From contig JAFTZU010000115.1 of the NCBI GenBank assembly GCA_017461005.1, positions 1 through 46,988 on the forward strand: DNA of 46,988 bases, written 5' to 3'. The DNA comes from Clostridia bacterium (GTDB taxonomy: Bacteria > Bacillota > Clostridia > Oscillospirales > Acutalibacteraceae). Below the pieces are notes generated by a model, which saw only the letters and a list, made by a program, of their open reading frames with translations, ran no database searches and was not told the origin of the DNA. The position numbers and the translations under genes are program-made. The number at the start of each line of letters is the position of its first letter. The stretch's first letter is position 1. Below, in pieces: positions 30,677-40,100 of the stretch.

Positions 30677-33163
30677 TCATGCTTCGTGGTTCGGCAGGGT
30701 GACGGTGGCTTTGAAGAGGTCGCCGTCGATGTCGAGGGAGAGGGTGCCGCCCATGAGCGCGGTGAGGTCTCTGGCGATGGACAGTCCCAGGCCGTGTCCT
30801 TCCGTCTCACCGCGGGAGCGGTCGCCCCGGACGAAGCGCTGCAGGAGCTCTTCCGCTGAGATGTTCAGCGGTTCCGCGGAGGTGTTCTTGAGTTCGAAGA
30901 CCGTAGTCGGAACAGCAGCGGTGCCGTCTGCTCCGGCGATTGCGGGTCCGTCCGACACGGTCGCGTAGATGCGGGTGTTCGGCGCGGAATATTTCTGCGC
31001 GTTGGACAGCAGGTTCGCGAGGACGCGGTAGGTCTGCTGGCCGTCGGCGTAGACGAAGTACTCGTCCGTGAGCGGCTGACCGTCCGGCCCGGTGAACAGG
31101 ATCTCGTTGCCGTTCTTCTCCATCTCCGGCGCGAACTCGGCGATGGCCTGGTTGACGAGCTCCGTGAGGTTCAGCGGCATGGGGTGGAGCAGTACGTTGC
31201 CGGCAGAGGCTTTGGAGGCTTCCAGCAGGTCCTCGATGAGGTGTTTCAGCTTCTCGGACTGGTCGTGGATGACGCCTATGTACTGAACAGACTCTTCATC
31301 GCCCAGTTCCTTCGCTTCGGCTTTGCGGCCGAGGAGGTCCGAGTAGTTGATGAGCGATGTCAGCGGTGTCTTCAGGTCGTGCGTGACGTTCGTGATGAGT
31401 TCGGTCCGGGTCCGTTCTTCCTGAACGGCCTTCTCGACGGCCTTGTCCATGGTCTCGCGGGTAACGGTGAGGTTCCCGGCGAGGGTCCGGAGGGAGGCGG
31501 GCAGGCCGCTCTCGTCGACTTTCATGTCGGCGTCGCTGCCGGAGGCGGAGATGATCTCATCGAGCCCCCGCAGGTATTTGACTGCCCGGGCCAGGATGTA
31601 GAGGTTGAAGGCGACGAGCAGGACGAGGAACAGGAGGGCCGTTCCGACCGGGCCCCTCATGTGGACCATCAGGTTGATGAGCAGGGTGTTGACGAGCAGG
31701 TACCCGATGACCCAGAACACCGCGCGTTTCGGCAGTTGTTTCGGTGCGTACTTCGCGTTGGCCACAGCCTCTTTCCAGTGCTTGGCGATGTACTTCCCGT
31801 TGCGCCCGAGCCAGCTGCAAAGCCGGCCGACGAGCGTGTGTTTCCAGTAGCCATGTCCGGACTTCACGGTCCGGCAGACGGAGGCGAGCCACTCGCCAAG
31901 GAGCAGGAAGCAAACGCTGGCCGTGAGGGCACCGCCCAGCGGGAGCCAGGGCCATGCGCTGAGGTTGGCGGAGACATCCGACATGGCGGCCAGCGGCAGG
32001 CCGAGACAGAGGCCGAACAGGATGGCGAAGAGCACGAAGTGTACATCGCCGGGGAGTTTATCGATAGTGGCAGTCACCAGACGGGAGCCGTCTTTGGCGT
32101 ACCGGACCGGTTCCGGGGAACCGTCCGCCGCAACGGGGTCGTCGTTTCGGTGTCCTGTCAGGCGCAGGAACCAGATGAGCAGAGCGATGGCGGCGAGGAA
32201 GCTGAAGATCATGATGGCGAGGATCCAGCCGGCGGGCCGTTCCTTCATGACGTCGTACAGCTGCCGGGCGGCGATGTACTCATCTTCGCCCTCCGTCAGA
32301 ACGCGGATGAGCGGCATGCGGGTCGCATCGAGAACCGTTTCGGAATCGACGACCGCGTCGTCGAGCCAGAAGTAGATGCGCGCATCCTCATCGGTGTCTT
32401 CGAACAGTGTCGGTGCCCCGCCTTCGGTCCGGTCCTCCAGATATCCGATGCCTCCGGTCACGTTGACCTTCGCGTTCTTCGCGGCATACACGTTATGCTG
32501 CTTCACTTCCGACAGTGTCGGTTTCTCGGAAAGGTTCGTATAGACGGACCCGTCCGTGCTGCGGACATAATAGTGGAGACTGGGGTTGTTCCCGAGCCAC
32601 TGGACGTGGGACTCCCGGTCGGTGTCGAGGCTGGAAAGCGGTTCTTCTTCCCAGGTGTCATACTGCCGGTTCAGTTCCTTGCGGATGTCGTCCTCGGACA
32701 GCGCCATGGTGTCATATTCGAAGTTGACCGACAGGGTGTCGTCTTCGATTTCTTCGGTTTTCAGGTAGACCGTCGGGTTGCGGTAGAACGGCTCTTCCAT
32801 CGGGTCCATGTTCTGCTGTTTCAGGTATTTCTGCCGGGCCATATACTGGTCGACGATGGCCTCGACCGTTTCCTTCTGTGCCTTCGCGTAGGCTTTTTCA
32901 TAAATCGCCCGGTCCGCGGAGGCGAGATACTGAAGGCTTCCGATATCGTCCTCCAGGACCTGCTCGAAGACTTCTGTCGAGGTGAAACTCTGACGGTCCT
33001 CCGCCGCGTCGTTTACAAAGTACTGCTGCGGGCCGAACGTCATGCAACCGACGCCCAGTTCCACGGCACACCAGGTGCCGAGGGAGAAGAGGAGCGTGGC
33101 AAGCAGAAGGCAGATCGCCTTCGAAAGGTTGGAGTATTTAAATTTTGTCGACTTTGTAGCCAA
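30677..33163 (-). CDS. Membrane sensor histidine kinase
   Basis: An 828-residue kinase. One N-terminal membrane helix (about residues 14-36) is followed by a roughly 270-residue extracytoplasmic region without a recognised fold, then a cluster of membrane helices between about residues 315 and 535. The HisKA phosphoacceptor motif NVTHDLKTPLTSL is near residue 595. The ATPase domain has an N-box-like NLLSNAQKYS and a G-box GHGLGLSIARDL. The unusually large multi-helix sensor part suggests a membrane or envelope signal. It overlaps the response regulator gene by 26 bases, so the two are co-translated. Confidence 0.93.
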   Translation of the reverse strand: MATKSTKFKYSNLSKAICLLLATLLFSLGTWCAVELGVGCMTFGPQQYFVNDAAEDRQSFTSTEVFEQVLEDDIGSLQYLASADRAIYEKAYAKAQKETVEAIVDQYMARQKYLKQQNMDPMEEPFYRNPTVYLKTEEIEDDTLSVNFEYDTMALSEDDIRKELNRQYDTWEEEPLSSLDTDRESHVQWLGNNPSLHYYVRSTDGSVYTNLSEKPTLSEVKQHNVYAAKNAKVNVTGGIGYLEDRTEGGAPTLFEDTDEDARIYFWLDDAVVDSETVLDATRMPLIRVLTEGEDEYIAARQLYDVMKERPAGWILAIMIFSFLAAIALLIWFLRLTGHRNDDPVAADGSPEPVRYAKDGSRLVTATIDKLPGDVHFVLFAILFGLCLGLPLAAMSDVSANLSAWPWLPLGGALTASVCFLLLGEWLASVCRTVKSGHGYWKHTLVGRLCSWLGRNGKYIAKHWKEAVANAKYAPKQLPKRAVFWVIGYLLVNTLLINLMVHMRGPVGTALLFLVLLVAFNLYILARAVKYLRGLDEIISASGSDADMKVDESGLPASLRTLAGNLTVTRETMDKAVEKAVQEERTRTELITNVTHDLKTPLTSLINYSDLLGRKAEAKELGDEESVQYIGVIHDQSEKLKHLIEDLLEASKASAGNVLLHPMPLNLTELVNQAIAEFAPEMEKNGNEILFTGPDGQPLTDEYFVYADGQQTYRVLANLLSNAQKYSAPNTRIYATVSDGPAIAGADGTAAVPTTVFELKNTSAEPLNISAEELLQRFVRGDRSRGETEGHGLGLSIARDLTALMGGTLSLDIDGDLFKATVTLPNHEA

Positions 33164-33827
33164 GTCCCCACACCACCTTCAAATAGTTTGGATTTTTCGG
33201 GTCGATCTCGATCTTTTCACGGATGTTCCGGATGTGCACCGTCACGGTCTTCTCGGTCGACAGGGCCGGTTCGTTCCAGACCGCCTCGTAGATCTGCGCG
33301 GACGACAGGACGTGGCCCATGTTCCGCATGAGGTATTCGAGGATCTGGTACTCGAGGGCCGTGAGCCGGACCTCTTCGCCGTCCACGGTCACCCGCTTCT
33401 TGTCGGTGTCGAGCTCGAGGCCGCCGGTCACCAGGACGTGTTCACTGACTTCCATGCTGCCGAGCTTCGCGTACCGGCGGACCTGGGACTTGACCCGGGC
33501 CACCAGTTCAAGGGGGTTGAAGGGCTTCGTAACGTAGTCGTCCGCGCCGAAGCTGAGCCCCGCGATCTTGTCCGTGTCCTCGGACTTCGCCGAGAGCAGG
33601 ATGATCGGGATGTTGCTGTCCTCCCGGATCTTCAGCATGGCGGTGAGGCCGTCCATGCGGGGCATCATGATGTCGAGCACCATGCAGTGGACCTCGTGGT
33701 CCTTCAGGAGCTCCAGCGCCTCGATGCCGTCCGTCGCCGTCAGGACCTCATACCCTTCCTGGGTGAGGTAGATGCGGATGGACTCCAGGATGGCTCTGTC
33801 GTCGTCGCAAACCAAAACAGTGTACAT
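33138..33827 (-). CDS. OmpR/PhoB-family response regulator
   Basis: A 229-residue regulator. The receiver domain has the acidic patch CDDD (residues 7-10), phospho-acceptor D52 in VLDIMMPRMDG, and K101 in YVTKPFNPLE. The winged-helix DNA-binding domain has VRLTALEYQILEYLMRN and TVTVHIRNIREKIE. It is the first gene of the operon and its partner kinase overlaps its 3' end. Targets are unknown. The 5' region contains a minus-strand TATGAT near 33883 as a possible -10. Confidence 0.95.
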   Translation of the reverse strand: MYTVLVCDDDRAILESIRIYLTQEGYEVLTATDGIEALELLKDHEVHCMVLDIMMPRMDGLTAMLKIREDSNIPIILLSAKSEDTDKIAGLSFGADDYVTKPFNPLELVARVKSQVRRYAKLGSMEVSEHVLVTGGLELDTDKKRVTVDGEEVRLTALEYQILEYLMRNMGHVLSSAQIYEAVWNEPALSTEKTVTVHIRNIREKIEIDPKNPNYLKVVWGLGYKVDKI

Positions 33828-34000
33828 AAGCGCCTCCGTGTCGTGTCGTGTTCGAGATCGTTCTGACCTGGCTTTACTCTATCATAACAAAAGTGCATCT
33901 AAAATTCAGAGTTTTCAAAGAAAAAGTAAAGTTGTGCAACCTGCACGGAAAGTTTACGTCGATTTTGACACCTTGCGTCCAAAAAAAGTCAGACTTTCCC

Positions 34001-34028
34001 TTGTCCGCACAAAATCTCATGTTATAAT
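34001..34028 (+). promoter_or_regulatory. Promoter of the mini-amidohydrolase/hypA operon
   Basis: TTGTCC (34001-34006), a 16-base spacer and TATAAT (34023-34028). The region from 33828 to 34000 is AT-rich and holds no other gene I can support. Confidence 0.6.
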
Positions 34029-34093
34029 ATACAGGTAAAAATAGCGCATCGCGTAATCCCGCGCTTTGTGAGTTACTTTGGGAGGGTATCATT

Positions 34094-34501
34094 ATGACCA
34101 ACATGCTGAAAAACGTTATCATCGTCGACGGAAGCGGCTGGATCCCGTTCTGGGGCGACATCGTCATCGAAGACGGTAAGATCGCCATCCTTCGTTCCGG
34201 TGAAAACACTCTGTTCAACGAAGAGAAGACTTTTGACAAAGTCACCAACTACGACCGTAAAGCCTATGTCATCCCCGGCGTCGATGCTGAGATGACCATG
34301 GAAAAATATGAAGACGAGCTGAAGGCCATCCTTGCCGACCTCGAAGCAGGCGTCAAGATCGAGAAGGCCGTCCGCAAGCTCACCGGTTACGGTGTCGGCC
34401 AGCGCGAGTTCACCAAGGAAGGCGTCGTCGCCAACATCGCTGTCCTCGACAAACCGGCAACCAAGATCCTTGCTGCTTACGCCGCAGGCGAAGAACTGTA
34501 A
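34094..34501 (+). CDS. Barrel-less amidohydrolase-like small protein
   Basis: A 135-residue protein that looks like the two ends of an N-acyl-D-amino-acid deacylase/dihydroorotase-type enzyme joined without the catalytic barrel. Residues 5-35 (LKNVIIVDGSGWIPFWGDIV, then IEDGKIA) match the N-terminal beta-sandwich. Residues 58-64 (YVIPGVD) stand where the metal-binding PGFIDxHxH normally is, but with no histidines. Residues 90-122 (EKAVRKLTGYGVGQ, then TKEGVVANIAVLDKP) match the C-terminal strap. With no metal ligands it cannot be a normal amidohydrolase. GGGAGGG precedes the ATG. It is followed 18 bases later by hypA, so a metal or cofactor role is possible. Confidence 0.7.
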   Translation: MTNMLKNVIIVDGSGWIPFWGDIVIEDGKIAILRSGENTLFNEEKTFDKVTNYDRKAYVIPGVDAEMTMEKYEDELKAILADLEAGVKIEKAVRKLTGYGVGQREFTKEGVVANIAVLDKPATKILAAYAAGEEL

Positions 34502-34519
34502 GAAAGGGCTTTTTGAGTC

Positions 34520-34864
34520 ATGCATGAATTAGGCATCGTGTTTTACATCATCGACGACGTCGAAGAGGTCGTCGAGAAAAACGAGCTGACCACCGTGTCG
34601 TCTGTCACTCTGGAACTGGGAGAAGTGTCCGGAGTCGTCCCGAGCTATCTCGACGACGTCTGGAACTGGGCTGTCAAAAAACATGAGTGCATGACCGAGG
34701 CCAAACTCAATGTCATCAACACGCCGGCCATCACCTATTGTGAGAACTGCGCGAAGACCTATGCCACCGTGAAGTACGGACGCCAGTGCCCCTACTGTGA
34801 GTCCGGCAAGACCTACCTGCTCCGCGGTCAGGAGATCAACGTCAAGGAGATCGAAGCGGTCTGA
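34520..34864 (+). CDS. hypA: HypA-like nickel insertion protein
   Basis: A 114-residue metallochaperone. The N-terminal MHELGIV supplies the nickel-binding His2, and the zinc-binding loop has CENC (C74, C77) and CPYC (C90, C93). HypA delivers nickel to [NiFe]-hydrogenases and sometimes urease. No other hydrogenase-maturation gene is in the window. Here it pairs with the barrel-less amidohydrolase-like gene 18 bases upstream and is followed by a terminator. Confidence 0.92.
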   Translation: MHELGIVFYIIDDVEEVVEKNELTTVSSVTLELGEVSGVVPSYLDDVWNWAVKKHECMTEAKLNVINTPAITYCENCAKTYATVKYGRQCPYCESGKTYLLRGQEINVKEIEAV

Positions 34865-34883
34865 CGACATCTGTGTAACACCA

Positions 34884-34914
34884 AACCCCCGAGCGTCCGC
34901 TCGGGGGTTTTTGT
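34884..34914 (+). terminator. Intrinsic terminator
   Basis: AACCCCCGAGC pairs with GCTCGGGGGTT around GTCC, then TTTGTC. Confidence 0.85.
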
Positions 34915-35008
34915 CGACAAAAGAGTCGATTTATCTCTGTACGGAAGTCTGTGACTTAGTCTATAATGAATGGGTACAAACACAATACATCAGAAAGGGG
35001 AACTCTGA

Positions 35009-36787
35009 ATGAAACACATGAAGAAACTGCTGGCAGTGCTCCTGACCATGGTCATGACCCTGGTCCTGGCGCTGCCCATGAGTTTTGCCGCCGATGAGAC
35101 GACCTCCCGGGAGAACGACCTGCGGGTCATGGTCCTGTCCGACATGCACACCATCCCCGAGTCGATGATCAAGGGGACGGCGGACTATCAGCACGCCCTC
35201 GACCTCGACCAGAAGGTCTTCAATGAGTCGGAGGCCATCCTCGACGCCCAGCTGCAGCAGGTCCGCGGGGCGCAGCCCGACATCCTGCTCCTGAACGGCG
35301 ACCTGACCAAGGACGGCGAGTATGCCGCCCACAAGTCCCTCGCCGCGAAGCTGCAGCAGCTCAAAAAGGATGTCCCGGGGCTCAAGGTCTACGTGACGAA
35401 CGGCAACCATGACATCAACAACCCCGCCGCGAAGAACTTCAACACGGCGGACGGCAAGGCCGTCAAGGCGAAACGGACCACCCAGAAGGACTTCCTGTCC
35501 CTTTACAAGAAAGTCACCTGGGACGACAAGACCGTGACGGCGACCTACACCCCGCCCGAGGGCACTGAGGCCGGTGCACTGTCCTATGTGGCCCGCCCGA
35601 AGAAGGGCTTCACCCTCATCGTCATCGACTCGAACTGCTACACGTCGGACAACACCTCGGACGGCGAGCAGCTCTGTGAGGTCCGCGGCAACATCCCCGC
35701 CGACCTTCTGAAGTGGGCCCAGCGGCAGGCGAGAGCCGCCCGCAAGAGAGGCGACACCGTCATCGGCATGATGCACCACGGTGTGGTCTCCCACTTCACA
35801 CAGGAATCGACCATCCTCGGCCATTTCCTCGTCGACGATTTCCAGAACGTCTCGACCAAACTGGCGGACGCCGGCATGCATTACGTCTTCACCGGCCACC
35901 AGCATTCCCAGGACGTCGCGGTCATGAGAACGGAGAAGGGCAACACCCTCTACGACATCGAGACCGGTTCGTCCATCACCTATCCCTGTCCCATGCGGGC
36001 CGTCTGGTTCCTGCGGGAAGGGTCCGCGAAGACCGACAACGGCTGGAAAGAGACCGTGAAGGGCTCGACCACGAAGAACCTGTCGATCGCCCACACCGAT
36101 CCCCAGACCGGGGAATATGTCGCGATCGACGACATGACGGCATATGCCAAAGAGCGGGGCCTCAGCCCGGCGGTCATCAGCGCGGTCCTGAAAGATAAGC
36201 TGTACTGGTCCCTGCCGAACTATCCGGCAGAGCTCGACACCGTCATCGACAAGCTCATCCCGGACCTCTGCAACATCCCGGTCACGGACGACGGGAAGCA
36301 TACGCTGATGGACATCGTGAACTACGCGAACCAGAGCCACCAGGGCGGCACGGACAACGGACAGGACCCGGCCTGGGTCAAAGAGGGCAAGAAGAACGTC
36401 GCCGAGAACAAGTTCACCGCGGCGCTGACCGACACCCTGTGCAAAGACCTCGCGGCACTGACCGGCCAGGGCGTCAACAAACTCACGAAGACCGAACTCG
36501 TCAAGGGCCCGGCCGTCGACCTCCTGTACCACACTCTCTTCGGTGCGGCACACGTGTCTTATTACACCGTCCCGCAGATCGCCGAAGACCTCGATGAGTT
36601 CCTCGTGAAGACCCTCGAGTCCATGACGAACGACAGGAACTACGGAAGCGACAACGCGTTCACCATCACCGGCGCCAACAAAGTGGTCGAAGGTCAGGCG
36701 AACTGGTCCTCCCTCGACAACGGCATCTCCGACACGAACCTCGTCCAGAAGCTCATCGCGGCGCTCCTCGGCAACGGGAACAACTGA
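35009..36787 (+). CDS. Secreted calcineurin-like phosphoesterase
   Basis: A 592-residue exported protein. A clear signal peptide (about residues 1-28, ending in ALPMSFAAD) precedes a metallophosphatase domain with the full metal motif set: VLSDMH (D45, H47), LLLNGDLTKDGE, YVTNGNHD, MMHHGV and FTGHQHSQD. The C-terminal 200 residues are alpha-helical and unassigned. It is probably an extracytoplasmic nucleotidase or phosphodiesterase for phosphate scavenging. AGAAAGGGG precedes the ATG. A TATAAT lies at 34962-34967. A single-gene unit followed by the T-box leader. Confidence 0.9.
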   Translation: MKHMKKLLAVLLTMVMTLVLALPMSFAADETTSRENDLRVMVLSDMHTIPESMIKGTADYQHALDLDQKVFNESEAILDAQLQQVRGAQPDILLLNGDLTKDGEYAAHKSLAAKLQQLKKDVPGLKVYVTNGNHDINNPAAKNFNTADGKAVKAKRTTQKDFLSLYKKVTWDDKTVTATYTPPEGTEAGALSYVARPKKGFTLIVIDSNCYTSDNTSDGEQLCEVRGNIPADLLKWAQRQARAARKRGDTVIGMMHHGVVSHFTQESTILGHFLVDDFQNVSTKLADAGMHYVFTGHQHSQDVAVMRTEKGNTLYDIETGSSITYPCPMRAVWFLREGSAKTDNGWKETVKGSTTKNLSIAHTDPQTGEYVAIDDMTAYAKERGLSPAVISAVLKDKLYWSLPNYPAELDTVIDKLIPDLCNIPVTDDGKHTLMDIVNYANQSHQGGTDNGQDPAWVKEGKKNVAENKFTAALTDTLCKDLAALTGQGVNKLTKTELVKGPAVDLLYHTLFGAAHVSYYTVPQIAEDLDEFLVKTLESMTNDRNYGSDNAFTITGANKVVEGQANWSSLDNGISDTNLVQKLIAALLGNGNN

Positions 36788-36808
36788 AAAAGCACCATAT
36801 GTAGCGGG

Positions 36809-36837
36809 TTGACAGACCAAAACAAAGATGGTACACT
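36809..36837 (+). promoter_or_regulatory. Promoter of the ileS T-box leader
   Basis: TTGACA (36809-36814), a 17-base spacer and TACACT (36832-36837). Confidence 0.7.
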
Positions 36838-36844
36838 TTTTCGC

Positions 36845-37127
36845 GTATTATAAGTAAATAAACCTTTGAAAGACGTCGACGGAGACAGTAAGTCTGCAGT
36901 GCGGAAGCAAACGGAGCGAGTCCGGGGGTGGTGAGAGCCCGGCACGCGGAAGCCGCAGACCGAACATCACTCCTGAGTTGCATGCTGAACGCAGACGGTA
37001 CATCGCCGCAAGTAAGCACCGCCGGCACCCGCCGTTACCCGGGGCTCATATGTTGGTATGATGCGAAATAGGTGGTTACAAACGAAGTGGAAGCTTCGTC
37101 CTGTTTCTCGCAGGACGGAGCTTTTTT
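36845..37127 (+). ncRNA. T-box leader, isoleucine type
   Basis: Stem I starts near 36870 with ACGGAGACAGTA, a typical T-box entry with AG-bulge. The distal GGTGAGAGCCCGG loop follows at about 36928-36941. The specifier region GAACATCACTC (about 36962-36972) presents ATC, an isoleucine codon. The T-box sequence is a variant AGGTGGTTACAA (about 37070-37081). The terminator is GCTTCGTCCTG (37093-37103) with CAGGACGGAGC (37111-37121) then TTTTTT. Uncharged tRNA-Ile should favour the antiterminator and raise ileS expression. Confidence 0.85.
36997..37007 (-). repeat. Recurrent intergenic element (GGCGATGTACC variant, minus strand)
   Basis: Lies within the T-box leader between the stem I region and the antiterminator. 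A related AGTGAATCGCC occurs at 37146-37156, just before the ileS ribosome site. Confidence 0.35.
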
Positions 37128-37173
37128 GATTGACTGGCCAACAGCAGTGAATCGCCGAAAGGAGTAAAACGCA

Positions 37174-40100
37174 ATGGCTCTCTATGAGAAAGTGTCCACG
37201 GACCTCAATTTTGTGGAGCGTGAACACGAAGTCGCGAAGTTCTGGGACGAGGCTGACATCTTCCAGAAGACCGAGGAGCAGGACGGCCGTCCTTCCTACG
37301 TCTTCTATGACGGCCCGCCCACCGCGAACGGCAAACCGCACATCGGTCACGTCCTGACCCGTGTCATCAAGGACATGATCCCGCGGTACCGCACCATGAA
37401 GTACAATTTCGTCCCCCGGAAGGCCGGATGGGACACCCACGGCCTGCCCGTTGAGATCGAAGTCGAGAAGAAACTCGGCCTCGACGGCAAGGAGCAGATC
37501 GAAGAGTACGGCCTCGAACCGTTCATCGCCGAATGCAAAGAGTCCGTCTGGAAATACAAGGGCATGTGGGAAGACTTCTCCAAAGTCGTCGGCTTCTGGG
37601 CCGACATGGACCACCCCTATGTCACCTATGAGAACGACTTCATCGAGTCCGAGTGGTGGGCACTCAAGAAGATCTACGACCGCGGCCTCCTCTACAAGGG
37701 CTTCAAGGTCGTCCCGTACTGCCCCCGCTGCGGTACGCCCCTGTCCTCCCACGAAGTGGCGCAGGGCTACAAGGACGTCAAGGAACGTTCCGCCATCGTC
37801 CGCTTCAAGGTCAAAGATGAGGACGCATACTTCCTCGCCTGGACCACGACGCCCTGGACCCTGTCCTCGAACGTCGCTCTGTGCGTGAGCCCGACCGACA
37901 CCTACATCAAAGTCAAGGCGGCGGACGGCTACACCTACTACATCGCCGAACCCCTCGCGGACACCGTGCTCGGCAGACTGGCCGAAGACGGCAAACCCGC
38001 TTACGAAGTCCTCGAGTCCTATGTGGGCAAGGACCTCGAATACAAAGAGTACGAGCCGCTGTACGACTTCGAGCAGGCCCTCGCCGACAAGCAGCGCAAG
38101 AAGGGCTTCTTCGTCACCTGCGACTCCTACGTCTCCATGGATGACGGTACCGGTATCGTCCACATCGCTCCCGCCTTCGGTGAGGACGACGGACGCATCG
38201 GCCGCAACTACGACCTGCCCTTCATCCAGATGGTCGACGAGAAGGGTGAACTGAAACCCGAGACCCCGTACGCCGGCATGTTCGTCAAGGACGCCGACCC
38301 GAAAGTCCTCGTCGACCTCGACAAGGAAGGCAACCTCTACGACGCGCCGAAGTTCGAGCACAACTACCCGTTCTGCTGGCGCTGCGACACGCCGCTCATC
38401 TACTACGCCAGAGAGTCCTGGTTCATCAAGATGACCGACGTCCGGGACGACCTCGTCCGGAACAACAACACCATCAACTGGATCCCGCAGTCCATCGGCG
38501 AAGGCCGGTTCGGCAACTGGCTCGAGAACGTCCAGGACTGGGGCCTGTCCCGTGACCGCTACTGGGGCACTCCGCTCAACATCTGGGAATGCCCGGACTG
38601 CGGCTGCAGAGACTGCATCGGTTCCATCGCGGAACTGAAGGAAAAGGGCATCGACTGCCCGGACGACATCGAACTCCACCGTCCCTATGTGGACCGCGTG
38701 AAGCTCCGCTGCCCGGACTGCGGCGGCGAGATGCAGAGAGTCCCCGAAGTCATCGACTGCTGGTTCGACTCCGGCTCCATGCCCTTCGCCCAGCACCACT
38801 ATCCCTTCGAGAACCAGGATCTCTTCGAGTCCCAGTTCCCGGCGGACTTCATCTCCGAAGCCGTTGACCAGACCCGCGGCTGGTTCTACTCGCTGCTGGC
38901 CATCTCCACCCTCATCTTCAACAAGGCGCCCTACAAGAACGTCATCGTTCTCGGCCATGTCCAGGATGAGGACGGTCAGAAGATGTCCAAGTCCAAGGGC
39001 AACGCCGTCGACCCGATGGAGGCCCTCAACACCTACGGTGCCGACGCCATCCGTTGGTACTTCTACACGAACTCCGCGCCCTGGCTCCCGAACCGCTTCT
39101 CCGGCCGCGCCGTCACGGAAGCGCAGAGAAAGATCCTCGGCACGCTCTGGAACACCTACGCGTTCTACGTCCTCTACGCGAACATCGACGACTTCGACCC
39201 GACGAAGTACACGCTGGACTACGACAAACTGTCCGTCATGGACAAGTGGTGTCTCTCCAAACTGAACTCCATGGTCAAGGGCGTCGACGAGAACCTCGAC
39301 AACTACCGCATCCCGGAGGCAGCCGCCTACATCGAGAAGTTCGTGGACGACCTCTCCAACTGGTACGTCCGCCGCGGCCGTTCCCGTTACTGGTCCGAGG
39401 AACTGACCCAGGACAAGATCAACGCCTACATGACGCTGTACACCGCTCTGGTCACGACCGCCAAGACCGCCGCTCCGATGATCCCCTTCATGACGGAAGA
39501 GATCTACCGCAACCTCGTCTGCAGCGTCGACAAGGACGCTCCGGAGTCCGTCCACCTGTGTTCCTTCCCCGAAGTGAACGAGGCGTGGATCGACCCCGAA
39601 CTCGAAGCGGACATGGATGAAGTCCTCTCCATCGTCACCCTCGGCCGTGCCTGCCGCAACGGTTCGAACCGCAAGAACCGCCAGCCCCTCGCGAAGATGT
39701 TCGTGAAGGCCGACAAGGCGCTCTCTGACTTCTATGTCGAGATCATCGAGGACGAGCTGAACGTCAAGGCCGTCGAATTCGTCGAAGACGACTCCGCGCT
39801 GGTCACCTACGCGTTCAAGCCGCAGATGCGCACCCTCGGTCCGAAGTTCGGAAAACAGCTCGGTGAGGTCCGCAACGCGCTGGCCGCCATCGAAGACGGC
39901 TCTGCCGCCAAGGCCGAACTCGACTCCACCGGTTTCCTGACCATCACCCTTTCCACGGGTGAGGCCCGCCTTGCCGAGGAAGACCTCCTCATCGAAGCGG
40001 TCCAGCAGGAAGGCCTGTACACCCTGTCCGAAGGCGGTGTCACCGTCGCCCTCGACACGGTCCTGACCCCCGAACTGGAAGCGGAAGGCCTCATGCGTGA

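Noticed and set aside
34520..34864. Hydrogenase maturation cluster
   Set aside because: Only HypA is present; no hypB-F or hydrogenase subunit genes occur in the window.
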